In this document: piece after piece, positions 7,681 through 16,753 of the stretch
How positions within the stretch are numbered: position 1 is the first letter of the stretch
How the letters are laid out: each line of letters begins with the position of its first letter
NCBI GenBank assembly: GCA_001632435.1
Contig: KV424181.1
Span: forward strand, 1 to 17,080
DNA length: 17,080 nt
From: Calocera cornea HHB12733
Lineage: Eukaryota; Basidiomycota; Dacrymycetes; Dacrymycetales; Dacrymycetaceae
Reading direction: 5' to 3'
Program-made: the position numbers and the translations under genes
The notes under the pieces: generated by a model
Databases searched by the model: none
Told to the model about the DNA's origin: nothing
What the model saw: only the letters and a program-made list of their open reading frames with translations

Positions 7681-10474
7681 CACACGGCCTCAACGCCTAT
7701 CGCAGCCAGCGTAGGCGTGTTTGCCTCCAACAACCTCGCCGACGGGCCGAACAGCCCCTTCGGCCTCTTCGAGGTCAGTACGCGGCGCGGGTGGACCTTG
7801 ATCCAAGTCCCGCACATCCCCACGACAGCACTTCTGCAGATGCAAGAGTCGCTCAATGTAAGTCTCACTCCGTCGCCAGAACATATGGTCTCACACGCTG
7901 GTCTGTATTATAGGCCTGGTCCACCCAGGTGCACTCGACTCTACTTCACCGAATGGAAGACAAGGATGTTGCTCCCCGACTCCTACTCGACATTGCCCAG
8001 CTTAGTGCGCAGGAACTCGACCAGTGGCGCCAGTACCGCTGGATGGCAATCGTCGAGCTTCAAGCCATCGTTCTGGGCAACTTTGGGCGAAGTCAGACAC
8101 CTTTACGCTGGCTTCAGGTCGAAGAGATGCTAGTCAAGGCAAGAGCTGTCCGGTACCGGACATGGGCATACACGATTATGGACCAAGGCCTGCCTGATAG
8201 CTCCCTGAGTGATGAAGACCGATCCCGACGTGCCAGCATCCGACAGCGTGTCCTCAAGCGCCTCGAGCTGGCGGTGCAGAACGAGGATAACCTACAGAAG
8301 TCGATCAGCGAATATCGCTCTACGAATGCAACCGAACTCCCACCGTTGGCTCAGCAGTTCGAGCTGATATGGTTAGAAGCCCTCAGTATGCTCCACGAGG
8401 CTCGGCGTCTTCCTGCATCTCCCTCCACGCCAGACGCCGCCGATGGTACAACCTCAGACCTGCCGAGGGAGGAGCGCAGCTCCCCAGAAACCTCGGTGGA
8501 CCCGTCGAGCCAGGATGGGAACGTTCCGCAGTCGGCGGCAATGGTTAGTGCTCATTGGGGACCGAATAGAGCCGAAACTGACGCTGTCAAGGGATCGCAG
8601 CTTCACATGCTCAACTCCCCCCCAGCACACGAACTTCGTGCACTCGAACCCTCTGCCTCAGACACCATCTGTGGGATGGAATATTCTGCTGCCGCATCGA
8701 TAACTGGGGACACGCGTGGTTTGGCCTTGTCCACTATGGACCCATCTCCCACGGCATCGACGGCGGTCCCAGAGGACATCAGTGCTTCCCGGGCGATGGC
8801 AATGATCCCGTATATTGCAAGCCCCGCGAATGTACAGTCATCCTCCGCAGTAAGTCCCACATCAAAGCGAGAAGATCAGCTACTCACTTCACCTAGGATT
8901 TGCTAGTGTACGAGGAGACTGCGCTGACAAGCAAGCTCGGCGAGCACGAGCTTCATAGCAGTCCCAGTCTGCCTGCAACAAGACCAGCAACCAGTTCTGC
9001 TGGCACACTTGACAAAATCAAGCAGCATGACGGACACGGTCAGCTCCGCCCTCTCTTCCCTGAGAACTTCGAGCTTGCGGTTGTATCCTCCACGTCAGAC
9101 GAAATGGCAGCGGCCGAAACGCGCCGTGCTTCAGCCCTTGCTCCTCCAACGGTCCCGGACCAATCTTCACGCAAAACAACCACCAGCAAAGTCGTTCGAA
9201 GCATTCTTCGTCCGGAGCGATTCGCCCTTATCGACTTCTCCAATACAGCTCGCCGGCAGACGCGCAAGGTGCACTTTGACGATGAGAAGGAGGCAGCGAC
9301 AGACATACAAAGTTCGGATGCTGTACAGTCATCCTCAACGGTAAGTCCCCGTCTCAAAGTGATCAGAGCAGCTACTGATATCACTTAGAATTTGCCTTTG
9401 TACGAACAGTCCAATGGGCGGACAGATAAGAGCAACGAGGACGTCTTCAACAGCGATGCCGGACAGTCTACCTTACGACCCACAGCCAACTCTGCCGAGG
9501 AGGTTAAAGAGCATGAAGACCTAGCTGAGACCGGACTCCTGATGCCCGAAAGTGTTGAAGTTTTTGTCGTCCTTTCTTCCGCGCCGGACACGGCAGCCAC
9601 GCCCGAGGCTCGCGCTCCCTCATCCCCTCCTGCACCAATGACCGGTCACCCATCTCACTTCGTGTCGACAGACAACAAAGCCGCTCCGGTCGTCCTCCCT
9701 ATTACCGAGACAAACAAACCCGCCGATCTCGCCCTGTCGTCCAGTACGGCTAAGGGGCAGAAGCGCAAGGCATGCTCCGACGACGATGTGGATGACCCCA
9801 CAGATACACAAGAGTTCGAGCGACCGTCCAAGCGCCTCAAGCAAGATGACACGCGGGATGAAATGGGAGTGGAACTTGGCCGTGCTGTGGTCAGGGAACT
9901 GGCTAGTCTCATTTTAGCCAAGCAAGCTCGACAGACCAATGCACAGGTACACGATGCTCAACCACTTCATGGAATGCTAACAACACACGATGACGCCGAA
10001 GAAGCTATTGTTCTCAACAATGGTGACGACGAGTCCGGCGAGCGGATGGAGCAAGCGGTGCCTGATAACACTATCAGTGGTGACCCCACTGACCCATTGA
10101 GCGACGACGACGAGAAGATGCCGGTAGCCGTCCATGAAAAGACCGTACAGGATCTGGTCGAGCTCGCGCGAGGCAAGATCCCGATGACTGCGCCCTCCAG
10201 CCCACATACGCAGATGTCACCAGCGACTGTCCAGCCCGGTCGGCGGACGACCAGGAGCATGACAGCCGCTGCAAAGGCGAGGACGACCGGAAGCGCGTCA
10301 GCTGCAAGGAAGGAGTCAACGAAAGGTGCATTGGCTGCCAGAGAGGAGAAGCCCAGTAAGCACCCAGCTGAGAAGGAGAAGAAACTTCGAAAGACTGTAG
10401 ATGCCATCGAGAAGGAGATGTTGAGGCGCGGGAGGAGCACCAAGGGGAAATGTGATCGCAAAGGGCGCAAGTGA
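7675..10474 (+). CDS. Unrecognised, probably nuclear protein with repeated exons
   Basis: The proposed mRNA joins 7675-7857, 7914-8543, 8601-8849, 8897-9340 and 9389-10474 (863 residues; 882 if the stop-free intron at 8544-8600 is kept). I do not recognise the family. Residues 1-61 (exon 1) contain FGLFEVSTRRGWTLIQVPHIP. Exon 2 is strongly helical (LAQLSAQELDQWRQYRWMAI-like text, VLKRLELAVQNEDNLQKSI). The remainder is Ser/Thr/Pro- and Asp/Glu-rich, apparently disordered, with candidate nuclear localisation signals GQKRKACSDDD and RPSKRLKQDD. The C-terminus is highly basic (EKEKKLRKTVDAIEKEMLRR, then KGKCDRKGRK). All four introns are phase 0, 47-57 nt, with GTAAGT or GTTAGT donors. Exons 3, 4 and 5 begin and end alike, which indicates exon duplication. 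The start matches the ATGTCYCAY context conserved in the upstream promoter duplicate. The frame is intact throughout, so it is likely expressed. A chromatin-linked role is only a guess from composition. Confidence 0.8.
7858..7913 (+). other. Intron 1 (56 nt) of the 7675 gene
   Basis: GTAAGT donor, CTCAC branch and TTATAG acceptor; phase 0. It joins QMQESLN to AWSTQVHSTLL. Confidence 0.85.
8544..8600 (+). other. Probable stop-free 57-nt intron of the 7675 gene
   Basis: GTTAGT donor, CTGAC branch and ATCGCAG acceptor. It is phase 0, a multiple of three and has no stop. The bases before it (AACGTTCCGCAGTCGGCGGCA) resemble those before the next two introns (AATGTACAGTCATCCTCCGC and the matching bases at 9320-9340). 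This supports it as an older copy of the same exon-intron junction. Retention would add 19 residues without a frameshift. Confidence 0.6.
8831..8911 (+). repeat. Exon-intron-exon junction repeat, unit A
   Basis: TGTACAGTCATCCTC, then an intron (8850-8896, GTAAGTCCC...CACTTCACCTAG), then an exon start reading LLVYE. The whole arrangement recurs at 9322-9403. Confidence 0.8.
9322..9403 (+). repeat. Exon-intron-exon junction repeat, unit B
   Basis: The same TGTACAGTCATCCTC, a 48-nt intron (9341-9388, GTAAGTCCCC...TATCACTTAG), then an exon start reading LPLYE. Offset from unit A is 491 bp. The exons that follow also align: LFPENFELAVVSS in exon 4 and LMPESVEVFVVLSS in exon 5, each with a later basic-acidic patch (RRQTRKVHFDDE and KGQKRKACSDDD). 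Confidence 0.85.
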
Positions 10475-11359
10475 CCTGGCGGTGAGGTGAATGACGTTGT
10501 GGCTTTGAAAGAATAATAGCATTGTGTTTTGTTTCGGCTTTTCTAATCCTGTAAATAGCAATCACCGTTTTGCCTTCTTAATCGTACTACTTGTCCTGCA
10601 GTAACGAGTCTTACCCGATGCCCAAATGCGCAGTAGCTCCGCGGAATTCTTCTCCCACTCCATCGCCAAGTCCGCCTTGCCTCTGTCCACACAGTCCCAA
10701 CGGCAGGTACTTCTGCCCTCATCTGCTCCACCGCCACGTTGACGACGGCCAGGCCAACGTTGGGGCGACGGGAAGGAGGGAGATGGCTTGAGCTGCATTC
10801 CTCGGTTGTGCGTCAACTACGCGCGTACCACTGTCGGCGGCTCGGTCTTGCTTGCCATGATGCTCGGCGGCAACTGCTGAGCCGCGGTATGCCGGTGCAC
10901 CCGCCGCTGCTCGGGTGCGAGAAGTGAGTGTTGACATTTAAGTGTCCAAGCGCTCCTCCGCTGCTGCGTAGGAAAGGCATCGAGTGTATGCGTTCCAAGG
11001 CGATCGTAGCTGGGAGCTCTGGGTTCTTGTCGGGAGGGGGGAGTGGGAGTCTGGAGCGGTGTTATCGCGCAGCTGCAATCTTCCTGTTCTACTCGCTTGT
11101 CCCATGTGGATACTGCCAGGAACAGAGACTTTGTTGGGCGGTGCTCATACATCATTGCGTCAGCACACTTGAAATATGACGCAATGTGTGGATTGCCCCG
11201 AACTCGCGTTGTCTTCTGATTTGCCCCTGCACATGCGGTTCCTATGCGCTGGCACATTGCCCCCGGGCCTTATCGCTCTGCTCCCCTTGTCCTTCGTTCC
11301 AACACGCTCAGTCTACTAGCACAACGCTGAATCTTCTCCACCCAAGACACGCTCAAACA
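10475..11359. other. Intergenic region with a possible minus-strand coding relic
   Basis: 3' flank of the 7675 gene, then the upstream region of the DUF6535 gene. On the minus strand from an ATG at 10858 a short peptide (MASKTEPPTVVRA) is followed in shifted frames by coding-like text (VVDAQPRNAAQAISLLPVAP, LAVVNVAVEQMRAEVPAVG, LAMEWEKNSAELLRIWASGK), ending near 10562. That could be a decayed small gene or one with unrecognised introns. I do not recognise it. The last 100 bp before 11360 are pyrimidine-rich, as in fungal core promoters; no TATA box is seen. Confidence 0.35.
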
Positions 11360-13083
11360 ATGGATATACTTGACCTTGCTGCTGGCTTGTACACGCTGTG
11401 CGACGGAGATTTGGGAAAGCTGATGGAGGCAACGGCTCCGCGTAAGCTCCCCAGACCATGCATCGCGTGACGACAATGCTCACTATGCATCCAATGCATG
11501 TCTGAACAATACAGCCCTCTCATCCGAGGAAAACAGGGAGGAGGTGAAGGTAGACGCGTCCGACGGGCCGAAATGGCTGAACCCCGAGCCGGACATCTCT
11601 GACAATGCCGAGATCTGGCAGACCTACGTGACAGAGGCCAAAGAAATGGACGAGGTCCTTATGAAGAAATGGAACGAAGGGATCGACGTCTTCCTCCTGT
11701 TTGTGAGTAGCATTGTACTAGAACAGCTCGATATGTCCGTCTCACGGAAGGGAACAGACCGGCTTGTTCTCCGCAATTCTTTCCGCCTTCCTCGTTGTTG
11801 CATGGTCGTCCCTCCAGCCCGATCCATCTCAAACCGCGTCTGATGCACTGGGCGCCATCTCGCAGCAGCTTGTCACCTTATCGTCTGGGAAGGCGATGGA
11901 TGCATCTGCTGCATACGAACCACCCGGGTTCTCTGCGCCGTGGTGGGCCGTCGCGGTCAACTGTCTCTGGTTCACCAGCCTGTTCATCAGCCTGCTCTGT
12001 GCAGTTCTCTCGATGCTCATTAAGGAATGGCTTACAGCGTCAATGATCGAGTTGTGCGTGTGCCGCTGCAGCGCGTCATGGAGCGGCAGATGCGTTTCGA
12101 GGGTATTAACGACTGGCATGTTCCATCGATTATCACCGTCCTGCCCCTGGCCATCCACGTCGCCGTCTTTCTGTTCCTTCTGGGCCTCGTTCTATTTGCT
12201 TGGCCAGTCAGTATCGTTCTGTTCATACTACTCACACTACTGCTACTTCTTGGACTCGGCCTATACACGACTTTGGCAGTACTGCCGCTGCTATTCCCGG
12301 GATGTCCCTACAAGTCGCCGCTCGTCTCCGTGCTGGACTTCTTCGGCCGCCACATGAAGAATATCCTGTACCGAGCGCTGCGTACTCACAGAAAGCTTCG
12401 CAAGGTCCGGCGTCCTACACTCAACGAATACACGCTCGGTGGAGGTGGCGGTGAAACGGATTTCATCAAGAGGAACGGATTCGATTTGCAAGCCAAAGCA
12501 ATGGTGTGGATGGCCAGTTCTCCGAATCGAATCGTTCGCGACCACGCACTGCATATTCTTTCCCGATATACCATGCTCACGGCGCAATTTCAAAAGGTCT
12601 CAAGTGACATCACGCGAGCGGCTGAAAATGCTCTGGCAGATTATGCTTCGATGACGGAGCAGAGGGACGACATCGTGCTCCCGAAGGAAACGATGGAATC
12701 GCTTTGTCTCATTTCCACTCTGACAACGCATGCATACGTCCCTCGAAACCACCTTAATTCCTGGTTGTATCCGGCCAATGAAGTTCTTGACAAGTTTGTG
12801 GGCCTTACCAAAAACAGCCGTTATGGAAATGACATGGGATTGCCTCGTCTCGTTGCAGTGTTGAGCGATACCTGTGAAGAGAAGGCAGGGGAGTGTCTAG
12901 TGCTCGGCCGTGGGTGGCGTAGACCAGAGATTTCCACTGGCACGTATGTGGAGATGGAGCGTGCGCTCACGCTGATCCATTCTTCGGCGCCAGACATCTC
13001 ATATTTATCGGCGTCGCTCGAATACTGGACCTTCCTCCTGGAACTCAAACCTATTCCTGCTCTATTTTTGTAGAAGTATGTTT

Positions 13084-13093
13084 GTCTATTGGC
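13084..13093. repeat. Left 10-bp target-site duplication of the Mutator-like element
   Basis: GTCTATTGGC, repeated at 14990-14999. Because the repeat ends could also be read as beginning with C/G, an 8-bp duplication (TCTATTGG) with a longer inverted repeat is an alternative. Both lengths fit Mutator-like elements. Confidence 0.9.
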
Positions 13094-13122
13094 GAGATAA
13101 TGGCTAGAATACCATCAGGGAC
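13094..13122 (+). repeat. Left terminal inverted repeat of the MULE
   Basis: 29 bp identical to the reverse complement of 14961-14989. Similarity continues imperfectly inward, including a second TAGAWT motif 30 bp from the first. Confidence 0.95.
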
Positions 13123-13241
13123 CGCCATTTCGGATAGATTAGCATGGCTTCAGAGCTCGCCTAGATTGCCATGCCGAAGGGTGCAGAATTGCGCAGAATG
13201 CATCCGTGTAGACGCGTCGCACTCTGTTGTTTATCACCACC

Positions 13242-14888
13242 ATGGCCACAGTTGAGGCCGGACAGCAGTTCATCTCGCTTGACAAAGCCTACCATGCAAT
13301 TGTGGTACACTCAAAGAACGACGGAGCCAAGGGGCTGAAGATATCACACAGTGATCTGCTTCGCATGATTGTGATATGTAGGGTGAAGAGCTGCCAATTC
13401 CGTGTCTACATCGTTGGGCAGGCGGATGTCTTTGTGGTGCGCCAGATCACTCCAGCACACACCTGTCAGCTACTGGCTCCTGGACAGCGTGCTGCCACAA
13501 GTAGCCTGCGGGTCCTTGTTATGGAGCTGGAAGACTCTGACTTGAAGGTCACCGAGCACGTCAGCCCACGTGTCATCATGTCAACACTCCAGTCGCGCGG
13601 ATTTCTCGTCTCCTATGACCAAGCATACCGAGCAAAGCGAGCCATCTTGGGCAACACACTGAACCTGCAGCGTCAAGCCTTCCAGAAGCTGCCACCTTAT
13701 GCAAACCTCCTTCATGAGGTCGACCCCGGTGCAACAATCAAGCTCACCTATGGTGCACGCAATACAATTCACTCGCTCTTCATCTGCCCATCAGCTGCAA
13801 AGCACGCCTGGCGCTTGGTCCGCCCTTTTGTTGCAGTAGACGGTGCTTTCACAAAGACATCATACGACTATGTGCTGCTCCTTGCAGTCACATATGATGC
13901 GGAAGACAAGCTTATCGTGCTTGCATGGGCTGTCACGCCAAAGGAAGATACCGAAAACTGGTCGATGTTCTTTGGGTTGCTTCGAGATGCACTTCCGGGG
14001 CTCAACTCACCCAATACTGTTATCATCTCCGACCGCCAGAAAGGCCTGCTGAGCGCCATGGAGCAAGAACTTCCACTGGTCGACGAAGCATTCTGTGCAA
14101 AGCACCTCACGTCAAATGCCGCCCATGGTCACCCTGGCCTCGAGACACACATGCCCGGGCTGATCTATGCACCTACCGAGAAGCTCTTCAGAGAGCGGCT
14201 TGCTGTTGTAGAAGCGAAAATTGGCGAAGCGGCAGCCAAGTACATTTTGGACATCAATCCTGCCTGTTGGGCGACGTTTGCCTTCCAGGGTGCTCGGTAT
14301 GGTCGAGTGACGTCCAATGCTGCAGAAGTCATGAATAGTGTCCTTGTACAAGCACGAGCACTTCCGGTCCTACAGCTACTCGACACCCTCTGGAACCACC
14401 AGATGGTCAAGTTCTGCAACCGCCGTGAAGAAAGCTGCAAGCTCTCTACAACTTACGTCCCAAAGGCTCATGCACACTTTGTTGAGCATGTTACAGCAGC
14501 GGCACAGTACACAGTTATGCCCTCAAGCCCACACCACGCACTTGTACGACTTGCAGCAGATCCAACAGATGATGAGCACGAAGTCACTCTGTATCCAGAG
14601 TTTGGCGATGCCTTCTGCACATGCCATGCACCTCAGCAGTACCGTATCCCCTGTGCGCACGTCATCCGACTTTGCCTGTGGTCGAAGACCGACCCGGGTA
14701 CTTACATGCAGAAGTGCTATCTTGTTAGCACGCTGCAGGAGACGTACTCCCTCCCATACCCGCCAGTCCAGATCGCCAATCTTCAAGCATACAGCAACGT
14801 CAACCCACCACAGCTCAAGAGGCAGCGAGGCCGTCGGGCAAACAAGCGGAAGGAACGTGGGGTGAGACCCATTGGTAGTCACGAATAG
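13242..14888 (+). CDS. MULE transposase with SWIM zinc finger
   Basis: Single exon, 548 residues. It cuts and pastes the element via the two inverted repeats. An N-terminal zinc-binding MuDR-like region has CRVKSCQFRVYIV and later TPAHTC (about residues 45-75). The MULE DDE core follows: D200 in FVAVDGAFTKTSYDYVLL, with LIVLAWAV downstream; D264 in TVIISDRQKGL; CAKHL after it; and E362 in SNAAEVMNSVL. A SWIM finger near the C-terminus reads CTC (C459, C461) and IPCAHVI (C471, H473). The tail is basic (LKRQRGRRANKRKERG), a likely nuclear signal. The start at 13242 was chosen because CACCATGG is an excellent initiation context and no earlier in-frame ATG exists. The stop is 101 bp before the right end. 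No breaks are seen. Confidence 0.93.
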   Translation: MATVEAGQQFISLDKAYHAIVVHSKNDGAKGLKISHSDLLRMIVICRVKSCQFRVYIVGQADVFVVRQITPAHTCQLLAPGQRAATSSLRVLVMELEDSDLKVTEHVSPRVIMSTLQSRGFLVSYDQAYRAKRAILGNTLNLQRQAFQKLPPYANLLHEVDPGATIKLTYGARNTIHSLFICPSAAKHAWRLVRPFVAVDGAFTKTSYDYVLLLAVTYDAEDKLIVLAWAVTPKEDTENWSMFFGLLRDALPGLNSPNTVIISDRQKGLLSAMEQELPLVDEAFCAKHLTSNAAHGHPGLETHMPGLIYAPTEKLFRERLAVVEAKIGEAAAKYILDINPACWATFAFQGARYGRVTSNAAEVMNSVLVQARALPVLQLLDTLWNHQMVKFCNRREESCKLSTTYVPKAHAHFVEHVTAAAQYTVMPSSPHHALVRLAADPTDDEHEVTLYPEFGDAFCTCHAPQQYRIPCAHVIRLCLWSKTDPGTYMQKCYLVSTLQETYSLPYPPVQIANLQAYSNVNPPQLKRQRGRRANKRKERGVRPIGSHE

Positions 14889-14960
14889 ACAGAAGTATAT
14901 AATTACTGCAGTGTCAATGTACCGGAGTCCATGCCAAGTGCTATTCTACCCAAAAGTGCC

Positions 14961-14989
14961 GTCCCTGATGGTATTCTAGCCATTATCTC
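14961..14989 (-). repeat. Right terminal inverted repeat of the MULE
   Basis: 29 bp, perfect reverse complement of 13094-13122. The TAGAWT motif recurs at the same 30-bp spacing as on the left (complement ATTCTA at 14973 and 14943). Confidence 0.95.
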
Positions 14990-14999
14990 GTCTATTGGC
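14990..14999. repeat. Right 10-bp target-site duplication of the MULE
   Basis: GTCTATTGGC, identical to 13084-13093. Host sequence resumes at 15000 with C CAC ATC, in frame with the left half of the split gene (CLLA then HILKLDN). Confidence 0.9.
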
Positions 15000-15696
15000 C
15001 CACATCTTAAAATTGGACAATGTCACCCTCCCATGCTGTAACACGCGGCGCGGGAATCCATCTGGCTGGACCTCTCGTTACACACCGGGCAGCCTACCAA
15101 TCGAAGCTGCCCGGCGCTGCTTGGAAATACTCTTCCATCAGGCTCCAACGTGCCATGCCCGAAACCGCCACTTTCGTCGTGGACTGCTCTACTGCCTAGC
15201 ACACCGCTTTGACCTAGACGGCATTTATCGCGTGATCCTAGACGTGACGCTTGATGGGGATAAGTCGACGTATGAGGACCTCAAAGTGGCTCTCCCATGC
15301 CTGCTTAACACACCCCACGTCCTCGAGAAACCTATCTGGGAATCTTACATGTTATGGAGAATTTTATGCTGGTTCCGTAATAACGACTCACACCAACATA
15401 GTGCTGAAGGAGGAGACCTCGTAGAATCTGTTCTTCAAGAGGAAACCGGCCGTTATATACCTTTTTTTGCGCCAGCCGAACTCCCTTTCTTGGCGGTATG
15501 GAACCTCGATCCGGGAGTGTGGGTTGCTCAGGCTATAAGACAGGGTACACTGTGGACGCTGGTACATATTGGGGAGCGTATGTCCTTGGCTCCCTTGGAC
15601 ATGGTTTGGGAGGCTTTGAGAACGGAAGAGTTCGGACAGACTGGTCAATCCAAGCTACTGCATTTGCCCAAGGTGAGATGGAACTTTTGGCTTGAA

Positions 15697-15798
15697 CAAC
15701 TTGCGATGATCCTTCAAAACGGCAATAAATACCTTGAGAACGTTTGGCGTAGTCAACTTGCGATGGACCTTCAGCACGGCATTGGACACCTTGAGACG
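15697..15798 (+). repeat. 57-bp in-frame tandem repeat near the 3' end of the DUF6535 gene
   Basis: CAACTTGCGATG starts at 15697 and again at 15754. The two units encode QLAMILQNGNKYLENVWRS and QLAMDLQHGIGHLE, a 19-residue period. The second unit is shorter and diverged. Confidence 0.75.
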
Positions 15799-16247
15799 TC
15801 CGGTTCAAACTCTCAGGACCAGTGTACCTATACCCAAATATCGGGCTGTAGGCTGCGAGGCGCTGGGAGGGGCACTGATCGATAGTTACGTTGAATCGAT
15901 GTAGTAGATAGTAATATATATGTCGATGTCGAATCGATTCGAGGCCTCGAATGGCCGATGAGCGCACACAGTAAGCGACGAGGTCGTAGGGGAAAGAGAT
16001 CGCATTGGGGCCCGAAGGCGTATGGAAAGGTTCCTATACTACGGGCTGTGCCCGATCGGCATACCGAAGGTCCGAATCGAAGACCGTGCGGGCCAGCGTG
16101 CGCCGAACCCGACCGTATCGATGATTCGAAGCGTCGATTGCTTCGATACGAAAGAAAAGAAAAGAGTACATTGCTATCGATACTGCCTCTACTACCTTTC
16201 TAGCAGCACATCCGCGGGGGACTCATCGAATGACTGTCCTCAGTCAT

Positions 16248-16595
16248 CTAGAGCGATGCCGAGGGGTCTTTCTTCACGGTCTCGGTCGGTTCGGTCGTCG
16301 AATCGGTCTTCTGGCCGTTGCGCGTAACGGCGGATCCGATCGAAACGGCGCCGATGGCGTTGCGAGCGCCAGCGGACGGGAAGGCCATCGACCAATTGTT
16401 CGTCGGATCGGTCGGTCGATAGTTGCCCAGCGCAAGGCTGCCGAGGACAAGGGATGCGCATATGAGCGGGAGCGCGCGAGGCAGGGGCGTACGGCGTGCC
16501 GCATTTGCAGGCGTAACGGTGGGCGTAGGCGTAGGCGTAAGCGTACGCGCGAGAGCGAGCGCATCGGGCGACGAATCGGTGGACGAATTCTCCAT
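16248..16595 (-). CDS. Possible small single-pass membrane protein
   Basis: Not recognised. 115 residues from an ATG in good context (GAAATGG). It begins MENSSTDSSPDALALART, then a Thr-Pro run (TLTPTPTPTVTPA), a basic patch (AARRTPLPR), one hydrophobic stretch of about 17 residues (ALPLICASLVLGSLALG) and a polar Ser/Thr-rich tail. The layout would fit a small membrane protein, but the surrounding DNA is low-complexity and the Thr-Pro run comes from the hexamer repeat at 16518-16548. It may be chance. Confidence 0.3.
   Translation of the reverse strand: MENSSTDSSPDALALARTLTPTPTPTVTPANAARRTPLPRALPLICASLVLGSLALGNYRPTDPTNNWSMAFPSAGARNAIGAVSIGSAVTRNGQKTDSTTEPTETVKKDPSASL
16518..16548. repeat. GGCGTA hexamer microsatellite
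   Basis: About four to five imperfect copies of GGCGTA (GGGCGTAGGCGTAGGCGTAA and onward). On the minus strand they encode the Thr-Pro run of the possible small protein. Confidence 0.75.
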
Positions 16596-16700
16596 TTCGC
16601 GAGCGAGGTATACGGGCGAGGGAGCGAGACGGTGACGGTCGAGGGAGAAGATCGAATGCCCCTTTCGAGGCTGCGCCCGAAGGTCCCTATGGGTTTCGAT

Positions 16701-16740
16701 GAATAGGGGTCCGATGAATCGATAACCCGGACCCCTATTC
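16701..16740. repeat. 13-bp perfect hairpin with 14-nt loop
   Basis: Arms GAATAGGGGTCCG (16701-16713) and CGGACCCCTATTC (16728-16740), loop containing ATCGAT. It lies 106 bp upstream of the minus-strand ATG at 16595. It could be a terminator-like or protein-binding palindrome, or the paired ends of a collapsed small element. Confidence 0.8.
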
Positions 16741-16753
16741 GCGTCCCTAATTC

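Larger units (their letters stand above)
13094..14989 (+). mobile_element. Complete Mutator-like element (MULE), 1896 bp
   Basis: The ends are perfect 29-bp inverted repeats starting GAGATAATGGCTAGAATACC, followed by a weaker match to about 55 bp, and the element is flanked by a 10-bp direct target duplication. It holds one intronless MULE transposase gene with an intact catalytic triad and SWIM zinc finger. Identical ends, identical target copies and an undamaged gene point to a recent insertion and likely autonomy. It is inserted in the DUF6535 gene in the same orientation. Confidence 0.93.
11360..15885 (+). pseudogene. DUF6535 multi-pass membrane protein gene, split by a Mutator-like element
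   Basis: Host exons: 11360-11441, 11515-11702, 11758 to about 12031, about 12032-13093, and 15000-15885, with the transposon between the last two. The DUF6535 signature is clear: a hydrophilic start with DGPKW and AEIWQTYVTEAKEMDE, then FLLF/TGLFSAILSAFLVVAW (membrane segment 1), LQPDPSQT, PWWAVAVNCLWFTSLFISLL (segment 2), LIKEWL, MRFEGINDWHVP and two more long hydrophobic segments (about 12130-12210 and 12205-12300). DUF6535 is known from agaricomycetes; its function is unknown. Introns 11442-11514 (phase 1) and 11703-11757 (phase 0) are canonical. Three defects are seen: the frame changes by one base between KEWL and the VVRVPLQRVMERQMRFEG segment near 12031; an in-frame TAG lies at 13071-13073; and the transposon sits at 13094. 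Removing the element and one target copy rejoins the frame exactly. The C-terminal part (14998-15885) is unrecognised and ends with a 57-bp repeat. Confidence 0.75.

Noticed and set aside
12944..13073. A 130-nt intron (GTATGT donor to TTTTTGTAG acceptor) to bypass the TAG at 13071
   Set aside because: It would leave the downstream sequence in a frame that stops almost at once, and it removes well-formed coding text (MERALTLIHSSAPDISYLS).
14995..15885. An independent gene starting just right of the MULE
   Set aside because: There is no ATG near the start. The first codons fall inside the target duplication and continue the left half of the DUF6535 gene in the same frame.
15958..16203. A basic 81-codon plus-strand gene
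   Set aside because: Arg/Lys/Gly-rich translation typical of the TCGA-rich tract, with no motif and no supporting promoter or intron.
16230..16706. A 158-codon plus-strand gene
   Set aside because: Dominated by Arg/Gly runs from the CGA/GGCGTA-rich DNA. It is opposite a slightly more protein-like minus-strand frame, and neither is strong.
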